A stretch of DNA of 64,000 nt from Fusarium oxysporum f. sp. lycopersici 4287 (taxonomy: Eukaryota; Ascomycota; Sordariomycetes; Hypocreales; Nectriaceae), in contig NC_030994.1 of NCBI RefSeq assembly GCF_000149955.1, positions 2,658,366 through 2,722,365 on the forward strand, written 5' to 3'. The notes under the pieces are model-generated. The model was not told the origin of the DNA and did no database searches. It was given only the letters and a program-made list of their open reading frames with translations. A program made the translations under genes and the position numbers. Numbering within the stretch: the stretch's first letter is position 1; every line of letters begins with the position of its first letter. Shown piece by piece: positions 22,591 through 33,036 of this stretch.

Positions 22591-23980
22591 TATACACCAT
22601 CTCTCCTCATCACCTGGACACACGACGGCCCTTCGATACACAAGCATCCGTTCGTTGATACTCAATGTGTTCAATGCAGCACTCTGTCCGCGACTTCGTT
22701 GGCCTGGTTCTTGGAGTTACTTCCAAGGGCTGGTTCGCTGCAGTTCTGCACAGCGTGTTGCCTTGGGCATATTGTGTTGTATTTGGTGGGTGGTGGCGAC
22801 CTTTTCACCCCGGCCGCAGCCGGGAGTGCCCCGAGCCATTCGTGGCTCGGTGATGCATGGTAAGTTTCACTTTTCGTCTGGCCATTGCATTTCATCTCTT
22901 TACACTTTCTTTATGTTTCCTCCTCATCTCTTCGCTTCCCTTCATCTCACCTTATGGTATCTCACACCTGCCCTCAGCCGCCACCCACCACCAAAACCCC
23001 ACGATCATCATGGGTCTCCTCGCGAAGCTCAAGTTCAAGCTGCGCAAGCGTCTTGCGTAGGGTACTGCCGAGCCAGTCGCCCACGGGATACTCGGGCTTG
23101 TCAGCCTCGAACGAGTGTGCAAGGTATGTTCTTTTGACACGACACTGGTAGCTTGACCCTGACCCTTTGCAGAATATGTCTTTACAGGCAGTGCACTTGC
23201 ATCTGCTACCGACCAACTTGCTGTCAACATGAACAGCATATCCTTCCAGCAGGCTCCTAGTGGCATTGACCGCGGCCGCAACCAGTCCTTCTTCGCGATG
23301 AACGCGCCTCAGGGAAACCCATTTGCAGCAGCTGGCGCTCTGCACATGCCATTCTCCTCTCAGCTCCACCAGAAGCCTTTCACTGGGCAGCAGTTTGGCC
23401 CCCCTGTCATGACTCCCAACAGTCTAGAACGAGCGTGCAAGGTATGTTGCTCTTCGCTTTGCAGTGTGAATTCAGTTCTGACTATGGACAGATGTTCACT
23501 CACACCTGAGTATACGCGCAGAGTAATCAAGATCGCTACGATGCAGGCCGCCGAATATGCATCTAAACGGGCCACGGCCACGATGCACCTCCTCCGTAAG
23601 TCCACCCCCCCTCACACGCTTTTCATTTTCTGACTCTTGCGCAGTGCACCTTACTGACCAGGCATGCTTGCCTCGGGCCCTGGTTGCGTTGGAGTCACAG
23701 CTCGTCCGATTGTGCGAGATCTGCACTGTATGTCTTGGTATGAACGGGATTCATATCATTGCATACAGTGTCGGACTTGCACACTCGTTCGAGCTGCGAC
23801 ACCAACGCAACCAGGACTTTGATGGCCTTCGCACACTTGACACACCACAAATACTCACTCTCTCTTTATCGCACTCATTGAAATGCCTGGGAAGATTGGC
23901 TTGACTTGACTTGGCTTGGCCTGGACTTGGACTTGGACTTGGACTTGGACTTAGACAGGATACTTGGATACGATACCACA
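22590..23980 (+). other. Putative multi-intron transcript with small ORFs, function unknown
   Basis: A TATATATA box near 22590 is followed by a CT-rich leader and a series of strong intron signatures: 22861-22977 (GTAAGT ... CTCAG), 23120-23171 (GTATGT ... CTGAC ... TTGCAG), one starting at 23441 (GTATGT, with acceptors at GGACAG or GCGCAG) and one starting at about 23596 (GTAAGT ... GCGCAG). No splice combination I tried gives one long protein. Coding-looking pieces are a 62-codon ORF at 22665-22853, a basic 16-codon ORF at 23010-23060 (MGLLAKLKFKLRKRLA), and a frame containing EYVFTGSALASATDQLAVNM that continues into an ORF starting at 23229 with Gln/Pro/Phe-rich sequence. The words LERVCK and LERACK both end exactly at a GTATGT donor. 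It may be a decayed gene, a long non-coding RNA with uORFs, or a real gene I failed to splice. It converges on DUR1,2. Confidence 0.4.
23923..23952 (+). repeat. Hexanucleotide microsatellite (GGACTT)5
   Basis: Five perfect copies of GGACTT, flanked on the left by degenerate TTGACTTGACTTGGCTTGG. It lies beyond the last coding-like piece of the putative transcript. Confidence 0.85.
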
Positions 23981-24040
23981 GCTCAACCAAACACTTGAAA
24001 CTCATCTTGACTCCTATCTTGACACTCGTAAACTCGTGCA

Positions 24041-24120
24041 CTTAGTAAAGTCTAGTCTAAAGGCCTTGTACATTTGCACTTAACCTAGGATAGAGGTCCT
24101 GAATCTAGGTTTCTTGCCCA
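24041..24120 (+). repeat. Degenerate copy of the dispersed MITE-like repeat
   Basis: It contains ACTTAGTAAAGTCTAGTCTAAAGG, then TAACCTAGGATAGAGGTCCT and GGTTTCTTGCCC, in the same order and orientation as the copy at 36364-36501. The left end is lost. Confidence 0.55.
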
Positions 24121-24216
24121 ATCGAATGCTTGACGCTCATCTTAAAAACTTAGTGACTGCGGAATCTCTGCTCATCGCCTCATCAGACAGTACTTCCACT
24201 GAAGTATGATTCTCGC

Positions 24217-27200
24217 TCATTCGACGACTACCAGGTCATCCTCCACGTCAATCAAATCCCCCGCCTGCACCAAAACAGCCACGCATTTTCCGCCGACAGG
24301 ACTGCGAATCTCAACTTCCATCTTACTCGACTCAATACAAACCAGAACATCACCCTTGTCTACAACACTCCCTTCTTTCGCCATGACCTTGTAACACCGA
24401 CCCGGCATCGTCGCCTTGACTCGTTCACCACGAAGACTCAAACTATCCAGACTGGGACTGTGCCCATTGACAACAGGCTCGACTTGATACGGAAGAAGCA
24501 ATTCATCGACAAAGGGCGCGTTGGAAATGGCACTTGCTTGCTGATCTGCGGCGGCGGCAATGTCGTCTTTGTTCATCGTAAGCCACGCCTCGTACTGTTC
24601 GAGATCAAGAACACCATCACTTATCTGAACGAGCTCAGACCTCGCTGTTCCGTCCAGCGCCGCTTCAGTGACGGGATAAAACGAAATCCTGTCAAACCGC
24701 CGAAAGAACCAAGCCTCAGTGTCAACAAGGTCAGCATCCCAGATCTCAACTGTTCGTCCGACAAGCTGATACCCGCCAGGCGAATCCGTCGCGTAGATAC
24801 ACATGTACTGGCCCCCGATACCAACAGCGCCGCGAGGCGTGAAAGAGCGCGAAGGATTGTACTTTGTTCCGAACAGGCGATGACGTGGATCCAAGGGGAT
24901 TGCACATGGGGAGCCCATGAACACATCCCCTAGTCCAAGGACCACGAATTCTGCGGCACTCAAAACCTCGGTAAGATCAGAGATACCGTTGAGCTTTTGG
25001 AGGAAGTCGATGTTGCTGGGAAGCCAGGGTGCATTTGGACGAATTGTTGCTGTGTATCGCTCGATGGCGGCGCGGCTGATACTATCGTCGAACGCGATGG
25101 GGAGACGAACGCTTCTTGAGGGGACTTGCGAGGGGACTTTGTACGAGCGGATATGATCTGCTAAGCGTGATAGCATCAATTCTGGGGACAGGCCGCGAGT
25201 GTAGGTGACGTGGAGGCTGAAAACGCCTGGGGTGAGTTCCTCAACGCCAGGAATGGGTTTCCTCTCATGGTTCTCGCAGAATGCTGATATCTCGAAGTTG
25301 TGGCGAAGATTGAAGGCGGAAGCATCACCGAACTCCAACAGAAATGCCCGGTCACCTGCTTGGAGGACAGTGACCCTTTGGCCGTCATGTTTGATGGTAC
25401 CGACGGCGGCGGGAATTCTTCTCAACTTCTGTACCAGAGCTGCCTCATCAGACGGAATTCCCTCTAAAGCTTCAAGAGGTGAGAGAGTCTCAATGGCTTT
25501 ACCAAGATCCTTTTCTAACCCAATCGCAGTCGCAACATCAACGGGATCGAAACGAATCGTATCCCCAGGCCGAACCTGTCCCATCTTCCACAGATCCGCA
25601 GAGCACACCACGCACAGCACCACGAATCCACCGAGACTCGGGCCATCGCACCCAAGAACGACAGCTTCATCTCCAGTGAAGCTAACGCTACCTATTGAGT
25701 ACGGAGCGTCATGGATATTGGAAGGATGTAAGCCGGCTTCACCACCGCTTTTGCGAGACCATTCTGGTTGGGGGCCAGTGAGACGAACACCAAGGCGGTT
25801 ACTGTTGTGATGAACCTTCCAGTTGCTGAGGTACAACGCCCTGACGCTTTCAGGGGTGAAGTAGTCTGGAGCTCCGTGAGGGCCGGGGATGACTCTGATG
25901 GTCCATGAGGCCTTGGGTTGAGTTGGCACAGGCACTGGCGATATAGCTTGTGCCTCACTGATGGAAGCATCTGCAGGACCGGCGGCTAGGATATCACGCG
26001 CCTGGAGCTTACGACCGCCAAAGCCTCCCAGCTTTCCAAGTTCGAAAGTCGCTCGACTGCCCATCACGACTGGGACTTCTATTCCTCCTCGAATAGCAAG
26101 ATATACACGATGGCCATGCTCAATGACCCCAATGCTTAGTATCTGACCTGCTTCGACACCAATGGCTTGGTTCATTGAAACAGTCACATCGTTGATTGTA
26201 ACTTGCGCAACACCACCAACGGCGGCAATCACAGCATCACAATGGAACTTCAAAGATGGGCCTCCCAGAGTACATTCCAACCCAGCGGCGTCTGAAGGGT
26301 TGTCCACGAGACGATTCGCCAGTCGAAAGGAGTAAGAATCCATCGGGCCCCCAGGAGGGATACCGATGTTCCAATATCCAGTACGGCCGGGGTATTCTTG
26401 AACCGTGGTCAAAGCCCCAGGCTGAAGGACTTCAAAAGAGGAGGAGTGGAACTGGAAGGAGTCCAAAGATTTCGTCGTATAGTCGCCGGACTTGAACATG
26501 GGAGACGCTATAATCTGGCGAAGATATTCGAGATTGGTTTGTACGCCTTCGATACGAGTGGCTGCAAGGCCTTTGGCTAAGTTCTCGATAGCCTCTTCAC
26601 GATCGGACCCCAAGGCGATGAGCTTGGCCACGAGGGGATCGAAAGCCGTCGTGATCTCAGTGCCGAGTTGAATCCAGGTATCTACTCGAAGGGAGGGGGG
26701 GAACTCAAGAGCAGTGATACGACCAGCGCAGGGGCGGAAAGACTGAAGGGGGCTCTCAGCGTATACGCGGACCTCAATCGAAGCACCAGACACTTTGAGC
26801 TCCGTATCGAACAGGTGAGTTGCGTTTCCATCGGCAACATTGATCATACACTCCACAAGATCCAGGCCAGTTACTGACTCAGTCACAGGATGCTCAACTT
26901 GCAATCGAGTATTCACTTCCAGGAAGTAGAACTCCCTCGAATCGATATCATAGATGAACTCGACTGTGCCGACATTGCGATACTTGACCGACGAAGCGAG
27001 GCGAATTGCAGCCGCTCGCATTTCCGCCCGAATTGACTCAGGGACCAATATCGCGGGGCTTTCTTCAACAACCTTCTGATGGCGCCGTTGTAGAGAGCAG
27101 TCCCGTTCGCCAGCAGCAATTACACGACCTGTACCGTCTCCGAGGACTTGGACTTCAACGTGGCGAGCCCGTCGGATGAACCGTTCGATGAAAACGCCTC

Positions 27201-29706
27201 CGTTGCCGAAATTAGCTTCCGCTTGCCGTTGAACGCCCTCGAACGTTGTGGCCAGGCTCTGCCTGTCTTTGCAGTAGCTTAGACCAATGCCGCCGCCACC
27301 AGCAGTACTCTTCAGCATCAAGGGGAACCCAATTCGCTCGCCTTCTTTGAGAGCTTCTTCCAGTGATGTAAGGAGGGTGTCGCACCCAGGAACAGTGGGA
27401 ACACCTGCTTCGACTGCAATAGCACGGGCACGATGTTTCAACCCGAGATCAGCCATTTGCTGTGGTGTTGGTCCAATCCATATCATGTCTCTTTCTTCAA
27501 CAGCAGTAGCAAACTCAGCATTCTCAGAGAGGAAGCCGTAGCCAGGGATGATGGCATCAGCTGAAGATTGAACAGCCAACTTCAGTATCTGCTCCATATC
27601 CAGATAAGTCTCAGATACTGAAGAACCTTCAAGCTTGAGGGCAAGATCAGCTTTGCTAACGTGTGCGGCATCTGCGTCTATCTCAGAGTAGATGGCAACA
27701 GCTCGAAGACCCATTTTGTGTATCGTCTCGATTATACGAACCGCGATTTCGCCACGATTGGCTACAAGAATTGTCGAGATAGCACTCTTACGAACCCCGT
27801 TTGTCAAAAACTTGGACCCCTTCTCGAGAAAAGCGTGATAAACTCGCCAGCCGCCGTGGCTGGTGATGTCAACAGCTTCATCGAATCCACAAGGCTCGCA
27901 CACGAACCCCTTTACCCAAGACCCATCTTTGAGTTCGATCGAGCCGATTGCTAGCGGAGGAGTTATTGTGAGCATGAAGCTCGCGAGGGAGGTCTTGGGC
28001 AGGTTCCAGACTTCGACCTCAATTTCTGCACCTTCGTCGGTGGGCACTCGCTTCAGACCTGGCTTCTTGGGGCCGGCTGCTATGTTCAGCGAGTATAGCC
28101 GATAAGACGATGATGTCTTTGTGACACCCAAGAACCTTCCTCCACGAGTCACTACATCCTTGTTGAGAGGAAAGCCAGTGAGGTGCGCACCAACCACAGC
28201 AATGGGGATGTAATTAGACGGGGTCGACGATGCTGCAATGCGAGACTCGCAAGCTCTTACACCAGTCGCACCCAACAACCTTTCTTCGTCACCAAACCAC
28301 TCGCGAGCCCAAGACAGGAGAAACGGCTCTTGCCAACGAGTCGAGATCAGCGTCACACCAAATGGAAGCCCATCTGGTCTAAAGCCTGCAGGGATAGAGA
28401 GCGCCGACCAGTCCAGAAAGTTCACGAAATTGGTATAAGTGCCCAGAATCGAGTTCTCCTCGACCGGGTTCTTGACAAGCTCACCCAGCGTGGGGAATGT
28501 CGGAGACGTGGGTACCAAGAGACCATCAAACCGAGCGAATTCCCGCTCAATTTGACGTGTAAGTTCCTGTCGAAGGTACTCACCCTCAAAAACGTCCGCT
28601 GCTGAGAGGGATTGGGCTCTGATGATAATCTTTCGCACGACAGGATCCATTTCTTTGGCAGTGGCATTCTCGATAAAGCCCCGGATGGCTTCGTACCGCT
28701 CGGCAACCCAAGGACCGTTATACAAGAGCCGCGCAAGTCGAAAGAGGAGGGAGAAATCCACTGGAACGAGACTCCATCCCAAGGCTTCTGCTTTGGCAAG
28801 AGCCTTGTCATATGCTGGAGAATGGCCGTCTCGACCAAACCAGTCTGGAGAGGCACATATTGCAAGAGAGAGCTTAGTGAGACTTGCTGACCCTCCGAAC
28901 TCGTTATAGGGAGCAATATCGGGGTCAGGCCGCTCTCTCGAATATGCATCATGGATGTCATATCCTTCGGCGACAGATAGGACTGTCTCTGCATCGCCGA
29001 CCGTAAGAGTGAATATGGACACACAATCGAGAGATTTGCATGCCGGAAGTACGCCATGAGTGCTTAACGCACCACGAGTCGGCTTCAATCCCACGATATT
29101 GTTGAACCCCGCTGGAACTCGACCTGAACCTGCCGTATCCGTACCAAGAGAGAAGGGCACAATTCCACGAGCAACAACAACAGCACTTCCAGAGCTGGAA
29201 CCTCCGCTGACACGACTGGGATCGAAGGAGTTCGGGACAGCACCGTATGGCGATCTCGTACCAACCAGGCCAGTAGCGAATTGATCGAGATTCGTCTTTC
29301 CGATGAGGATTGCTCCAGCGGCCTTGAGCTTCGCAACCACTGTAGCGTCTGAAGTAGCTGGGGAAGAGCTGAATGTTGGGCATGCGGCGGTGGTGATGAA
29401 ACCTTCGGCATTGATGTTATCTTTTGCAGCAAAGGGGACTCCATACAAGGGGAGGGACATGGAGTCAGCGCACAAGGTCTGAAGGCTTGTCCACTGGGCT
29501 TTGATTTGTTCAGAAGAAGCTAAAGAGATCCAGGCATTGGTTGTAGAATTTGCTGCTCTCTCGATTGAAATGAGGGAGAGGAGTCTTTCGATGCCATCTC
29601 CACGAATCTGGGCAGATCTCCACTGGGAAATTGTCAAGGGGAATGAATCCGTACTGCAGTTTGGAAGATCTTCCACGCCGTTGATGGCAGTATCAAGTTC
29701 AGTCAT
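24217..29706 (-). CDS. DUR1,2: Urea amidolyase (allophanate hydrolase plus urea carboxylase)
   Basis: A single exon of 1829 residues, close to the yeast enzyme (about 1835). The start is the ATG at 29706 in a CACCATG context; the frame is open 33 bases further but only through a TTG codon. Domain order is that of fungal Dur1,2. The N-terminal amidase (about 1-470) has Lys in VPFAAKDN (about 95), the GGSSSGSA Ser cluster and the nucleophile Ser of DTAGSGRVPA (about 194). The allophanate-hydrolase C-domain follows. Biotin carboxylase (about 640-1090) carries ISTILVANRGEIAVRI and the ATP-grasp loop KSTAGGGGIGLSYC. A KipI/KipA-like carboxyltransferase begins near VLQPGALTTVQEYPGRTGYW. A biotinyl domain ends the protein, with the biotin Lys in ESSKMEVEI (about 1795). 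It converts urea to ammonia and CO2 through allophanate. Expression is probably under nitrogen control, given GATA sites upstream. Confidence 0.97.
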   Translation of the reverse strand: MTELDTAINGVEDLPNCSTDSFPLTISQWRSAQIRGDGIERLLSLISIERAANSTTNAWISLASSEQIKAQWTSLQTLCADSMSLPLYGVPFAAKDNINAEGFITTAACPTFSSSPATSDATVVAKLKAAGAILIGKTNLDQFATGLVGTRSPYGAVPNSFDPSRVSGGSSSGSAVVVARGIVPFSLGTDTAGSGRVPAGFNNIVGLKPTRGALSTHGVLPACKSLDCVSIFTLTVGDAETVLSVAEGYDIHDAYSRERPDPDIAPYNEFGGSASLTKLSLAICASPDWFGRDGHSPAYDKALAKAEALGWSLVPVDFSLLFRLARLLYNGPWVAERYEAIRGFIENATAKEMDPVVRKIIIRAQSLSAADVFEGEYLRQELTRQIEREFARFDGLLVPTSPTFPTLGELVKNPVEENSILGTYTNFVNFLDWSALSIPAGFRPDGLPFGVTLISTRWQEPFLLSWAREWFGDEERLLGATGVRACESRIAASSTPSNYIPIAVVGAHLTGFPLNKDVVTRGGRFLGVTKTSSSYRLYSLNIAAGPKKPGLKRVPTDEGAEIEVEVWNLPKTSLASFMLTITPPLAIGSIELKDGSWVKGFVCEPCGFDEAVDITSHGGWRVYHAFLEKGSKFLTNGVRKSAISTILVANRGEIAVRIIETIHKMGLRAVAIYSEIDADAAHVSKADLALKLEGSSVSETYLDMEQILKLAVQSSADAIIPGYGFLSENAEFATAVEERDMIWIGPTPQQMADLGLKHRARAIAVEAGVPTVPGCDTLLTSLEEALKEGERIGFPLMLKSTAGGGGIGLSYCKDRQSLATTFEGVQRQAEANFGNGGVFIERFIRRARHVEVQVLGDGTGRVIAAGERDCSLQRRHQKVVEESPAILVPESIRAEMRAAAIRLASSVKYRNVGTVEFIYDIDSREFYFLEVNTRLQVEHPVTESVTGLDLVECMINVADGNATHLFDTELKVSGASIEVRVYAESPLQSFRPCAGRITALEFPPSLRVDTWIQLGTEITTAFDPLVAKLIALGSDREEAIENLAKGLAATRIEGVQTNLEYLRQIIASPMFKSGDYTTKSLDSFQFHSSSFEVLQPGALTTVQEYPGRTGYWNIGIPPGGPMDSYSFRLANRLVDNPSDAAGLECTLGGPSLKFHCDAVIAAVGGVAQVTINDVTVSMNQAIGVEAGQILSIGVIEHGHRVYLAIRGGIEVPVVMGSRATFELGKLGGFGGRKLQARDILAAGPADASISEAQAISPVPVPTQPKASWTIRVIPGPHGAPDYFTPESVRALYLSNWKVHHNSNRLGVRLTGPQPEWSRKSGGEAGLHPSNIHDAPYSIGSVSFTGDEAVVLGCDGPSLGGFVVLCVVCSADLWKMGQVRPGDTIRFDPVDVATAIGLEKDLGKAIETLSPLEALEGIPSDEAALVQKLRRIPAAVGTIKHDGQRVTVLQAGDRAFLLEFGDASAFNLRHNFEISAFCENHERKPIPGVEELTPGVFSLHVTYTRGLSPELMLSRLADHIRSYKVPSQVPSRSVRLPIAFDDSISRAAIERYTATIRPNAPWLPSNIDFLQKLNGISDLTEVLSAAEFVVLGLGDVFMGSPCAIPLDPRHRLFGTKYNPSRSFTPRGAVGIGGQYMCIYATDSPGGYQLVGRTVEIWDADLVDTEAWFFRRFDRISFYPVTEAALDGTARSELVQISDGVLDLEQYEAWLTMNKDDIAAAADQQASAISNAPFVDELLLPYQVEPVVNGHSPSLDSLSLRGERVKATMPGRCYKVMAKEGSVVDKGDVLVCIESSKMEVEIRSPVGGKCVAVLVQAGDLIDVEDDLVVVE

Positions 29707-31020
29707 GGTGTCTGGGTGATAAAGGAACACGATCTTCAAAGGAAGCTAGGGGAGGTTATAAGCGCAAGGTAAGAACGACACTGCTGTTTATCGAAGCAGT
29801 TTCTTGCACAACCGAATAGCAATATTTATACTAATTTCTCGACACAGATCAAGTCGGATGAGCCTGGAGGTAACACTGCGGAATCGTCTCAACGGGTTCG
29901 AATTTCCTTGATTCGTAAACTTGCATAGCCTCGAGGATCAAGAAGCCGAACGATTTCATGTTCACTGATAACACAACAACACCTCTGTGATCAAGAGGAC
30001 GAACTTGCCGAAGGCCCGGCGGCCAAACACTGAAGCCTGACTGTACTGTATTATACGAATTGAGTGCTGGATATGCACGTGGATGAGTGTGAGAAGAAGT
30101 CAAGGTTGAGTCTGGGGGTTGAGATTATGTGGAAAATTACGCTATCGCCGAGTCTAAGCCGTTTACAAGTCCACCCTTCGGCCGTGTTGTCCCCGGACAT
30201 TTACCCCGTTCTCAGGTGCGGGAATAACAGGCAAGTCAATGGCCTTCACTTCATTGATCAACATATTTTCCAGGTCAATTGAAGTTCAATTCTTTACTAA
30301 TTTTGTTTGTTTCATAGATCGTCAGTTCATAGTCCACGATAAGAAGACCCAGAAATAAATCGGCCAATCATGGAACTCGCCGGCGGCTAAAGTGGTTGTG
30401 AACCTGGCCCATGATGGACTATCTGTTTTGGCCGGCGGCGATATCGTATATTACCAGTCAATTTACTCGAAAAGGATATATCGTTTCAAGAGTCGATGCA
30501 TGTCTGAGGCAAGGAACAATGCAGATGCGAGCTCGTGATTGAGACATGGCTCATGTCATTGGATCCTCGGCTTGCGGGTTTAAAGTGGAGGGACTTCCGC
30601 TGTGTTGCGACAGATCGACATATGTCTTCGACTTTTTGTGTGTATCACAGAAGATATACTCGAACTGAAGTTATTCAGACATGGCTAATTCCTCTCTTCA
30701 ACCAAATCAACTCAAGTCTCACAATGAGTGTCCCATATGCCACCTCAGATCGGTATATCCGTTTCCCCGTATTTCCGACCCCGTGGGGCATTTCCATCTC
30801 CGATGAGTCCTTATCGTATTACGACCTTACCGTAGCAGGACGAACTGATAAGGCGCGACCGCCGATGGCGGATCATCAACATGCTCAGTATCACGCCGTA
30901 CACCCACGACACGACCTCGACTCCCGCTTCGTCAACTGGTCGGCCCACAGCCAGAAGATGGGCCCCTTGTCTCTTATCACAAGCCAGACTCAGACCTAGA
31001 CGCCCGCGTCCTGTGGGGTC
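29707..31020. promoter_or_regulatory. Divergent promoter between DUR1,2 and the Zn2Cys6 regulator, with GATA sites
   Basis: This 1.3-kb region separates the two divergent start codons. Sites of the WGATAR type, bound by the fungal nitrogen activator AreA/NIT2, are seen at 29967-29972 (TGATAA), 30419-30424 (AGATAG on minus), 30846-30851 (TGATAA) and 30974-30979 (TGATAA on minus); a weaker CGATAA lies at 30337-30342. The match is to a short motif, so chance hits are expected, but five in this promoter fit a nitrogen-regulated pair. No separate gene is seen; ORFs around 30535-30999 look like chance reading frames. Confidence 0.5.
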
Positions 31021-33036
31021 ATGTTCTCGCACCCGCTTCACGGCGCCGGTCCGTCTGATCTTTCCCGGTCCGGATCCGGATCTGGCCGTCCTCTGATGGC
31101 TGCCGCCGGGCCGTCTGTCGGTAATACTAACGCCCGTGCGAGACCATGTGACACGTGCCGTGTTCGTAAGACGCGGTGTGTGAAGGAGGAGGGTCAGACG
31201 AGATGTGTTTTATGTACTTTTCATAACCAGCCTTGTACGTTCCTGCGTGGGCCTACACCTCGTCAGAGAAGACAGAATCGGGAAAAGGAACGTGAGAAGC
31301 AAACTGACGCTCGAGATGGGGATGAGAATCAGGGAATCTCTACGACATCGCCTGTCGCGGGCTTTGAGACGGGGGCCTCCCCGTCGAGTCGACATGGTGA
31401 TGCTGCGTCTACTCCCGCGAGTGTGGAAAGCAACCAGCAGTTCACCCAAATACAGCAAGTGATGCCCTTTGAGGAGAATATGCCTGAGCCGTCGCGACCG
31501 AGTATTCTCAGCAATACTCTCGGCTTAGACCTGAAGACGCATGCTGAATATATCGGACCAACCGACTATCGTGATCCTGTTCTTCTCGACCTCCATCGCC
31601 CAAATCTGTTGAACCAGGAAGCTCCACCGCTATCAACAACCTCAACGTTTGCTAGGCGATTGGACTATCAGACTGTATTCCTCGTTCATCCTGATGAATC
31701 TACTGCTTCGGAGAAGATGCGCATTGCAGATCTAGATGCCATCGAAGCGACTGTTCACCCCCTCGGCCGCACGCTGGTCGATCTCTACTTTCGAATTGTT
31801 CACCCCAGCTTTCCGATCTTGCATAAAGATGTCTTTATCAGCAAGCACCGTTTATCTCATCGACATTTTGCGCCGTCTTTACTTGCTGCAGTCTATCTGG
31901 TAGCTCTCGATTGGCAACTCTACGACAGTCAGCTTGCAGGACGCGAAGTCGAATCTATCCCGGATCCAGCAGCTCTTGAAGAACTAGCTGAGCGAACTAT
32001 CAACCAGGATATGCGACGGCCCAAGCTTAGTACGCTGGAAGCTGGCTTACTTCTCCTACAACGAAACCGAAAGATTGTCGAATCTGGGTCTCATACACAC
32101 CCCATGTCTAACCGGATGTTTACAGCTCAAATTGTCGCCATGGCTCAGGATCTGGGTATCCATATCGACTGTAGCTCTTGGTCAATACCTGCATGGGAAG
32201 TTGGTCTGCGGCGAAGACTCGCTTGGGCTTTGTACATGCAAGATCGCTGGGGAGCATGTGTTCACGGACGACCATTTCTCATCCAAGACAACGACTGGGA
32301 TGTTCGGCCTTGCACTGCACCAGACTATCCCGAGCTTGGCCAGATGGATCCGGAAGCCAACCCAGATCATACTTCACCTATCATTGTTGGATGGGACTTG
32401 TTCATTCGTCACATCGAGTTGACACAGATCCTGAGTGATGTGATTCGAACATTCTACAGTGCCGCAGCCACTCGCGCTGGGGGAACATTGGATCAAATGG
32501 GTGTCGTCGCTGCTGTTGAACTGGCGAAGCCTCTCGTCTTTCGTCTTCGAGAGTGGCACGCGAATCTACCAGCTCGACTGCAATTGCAAAATACCCAGCT
32601 CAGAGAATTATGTGCCAATGGAGCTCTTCATCTCGCCCATGCAGCAGTAGAAATCGCACTCCATCGTGCTTTGGTCCGAATCACAACACCAGACACACCT
32701 GCCTCTCTCTACGAAGTTTTACGATCAACAGCTCGTGCCAAGCTTCAATCCGCCATTGAACTGCTAGGATCTCTACGCCCCGAGCACACTGCTGCATTCT
32801 GGGGAAGCGCCGCAGCTTACCAAGCAGCCGAGATAGGATCTTTGGCTGGTCTGCTCTGGGCAACTGCAGACTCATTTGATGAGATGGCGTGGTGTGCATC
32901 TCGAGTCGACGAACTTAGATGGGCACTGAGAGTCCGTGGTGCAGCGGCTCCATTCGCTAGAGAAGCATTGAGGCTGCTCGAGCGTGATATCGGTGGTCTT
33001 GGTATGGTTAAGACTGCCAATGACAGCATCTCATGA
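31021..33036 (+). CDS. Zn2Cys6 transcription factor, TamA/Dal81-like
   Basis: A single exon of 671 residues. The binuclear zinc cluster has Cys at about 43, 46, 53, 62, 65 and 72 (CDTCRVRKTRC, then CVLCTFHNQPCTF), followed by the basic PRQRRQNREKEREK linker. The fungal-specific transcription factor domain (about 255-500) includes LVDLYFRIVHPSFPILHKDV and WALYMQDRWGACVHGRPFLI. The spacing and the CTFL-x-GP-x-PRQRR extension after the cluster resemble TamA of Aspergillus and Dal81 of yeast, which help switch on urea, allantoin and GABA catabolism. That identity is by remembered similarity only; another Zn2Cys6 subfamily is possible. A second in-frame ATG lies at 31096. The gene is divergent from DUR1,2, which makes a regulatory link plausible. 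Confidence 0.8.
   Translation: MFSHPLHGAGPSDLSRSGSGSGRPLMAAAGPSVGNTNARARPCDTCRVRKTRCVKEEGQTRCVLCTFHNQPCTFLRGPTPRQRRQNREKEREKQTDARDGDENQGISTTSPVAGFETGASPSSRHGDAASTPASVESNQQFTQIQQVMPFEENMPEPSRPSILSNTLGLDLKTHAEYIGPTDYRDPVLLDLHRPNLLNQEAPPLSTTSTFARRLDYQTVFLVHPDESTASEKMRIADLDAIEATVHPLGRTLVDLYFRIVHPSFPILHKDVFISKHRLSHRHFAPSLLAAVYLVALDWQLYDSQLAGREVESIPDPAALEELAERTINQDMRRPKLSTLEAGLLLLQRNRKIVESGSHTHPMSNRMFTAQIVAMAQDLGIHIDCSSWSIPAWEVGLRRRLAWALYMQDRWGACVHGRPFLIQDNDWDVRPCTAPDYPELGQMDPEANPDHTSPIIVGWDLFIRHIELTQILSDVIRTFYSAAATRAGGTLDQMGVVAAVELAKPLVFRLREWHANLPARLQLQNTQLRELCANGALHLAHAAVEIALHRALVRITTPDTPASLYEVLRSTARAKLQSAIELLGSLRPEHTAAFWGSAAAYQAAEIGSLAGLLWATADSFDEMAWCASRVDELRWALRVRGAAAPFAREALRLLERDIGGLGMVKTANDSIS

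Noticed and set aside
22328..23137. A 269-codon ORF over the CT-rich leader
   Set aside because: It begins with GTG, has extreme Ser/Leu/His/Pro bias from the CT-rich DNA and runs through two good introns.
24460..29284. Several long ORFs on the plus strand opposite DUR1,2
   Set aside because: They are antisense shadows of a strongly coding single exon and show no recognisable domains.
29707..29739. Eleven-codon N-terminal extension of DUR1,2
   Set aside because: It begins with TTG. The ATG at 29706 has a CACC context and matches the expected start of the family.
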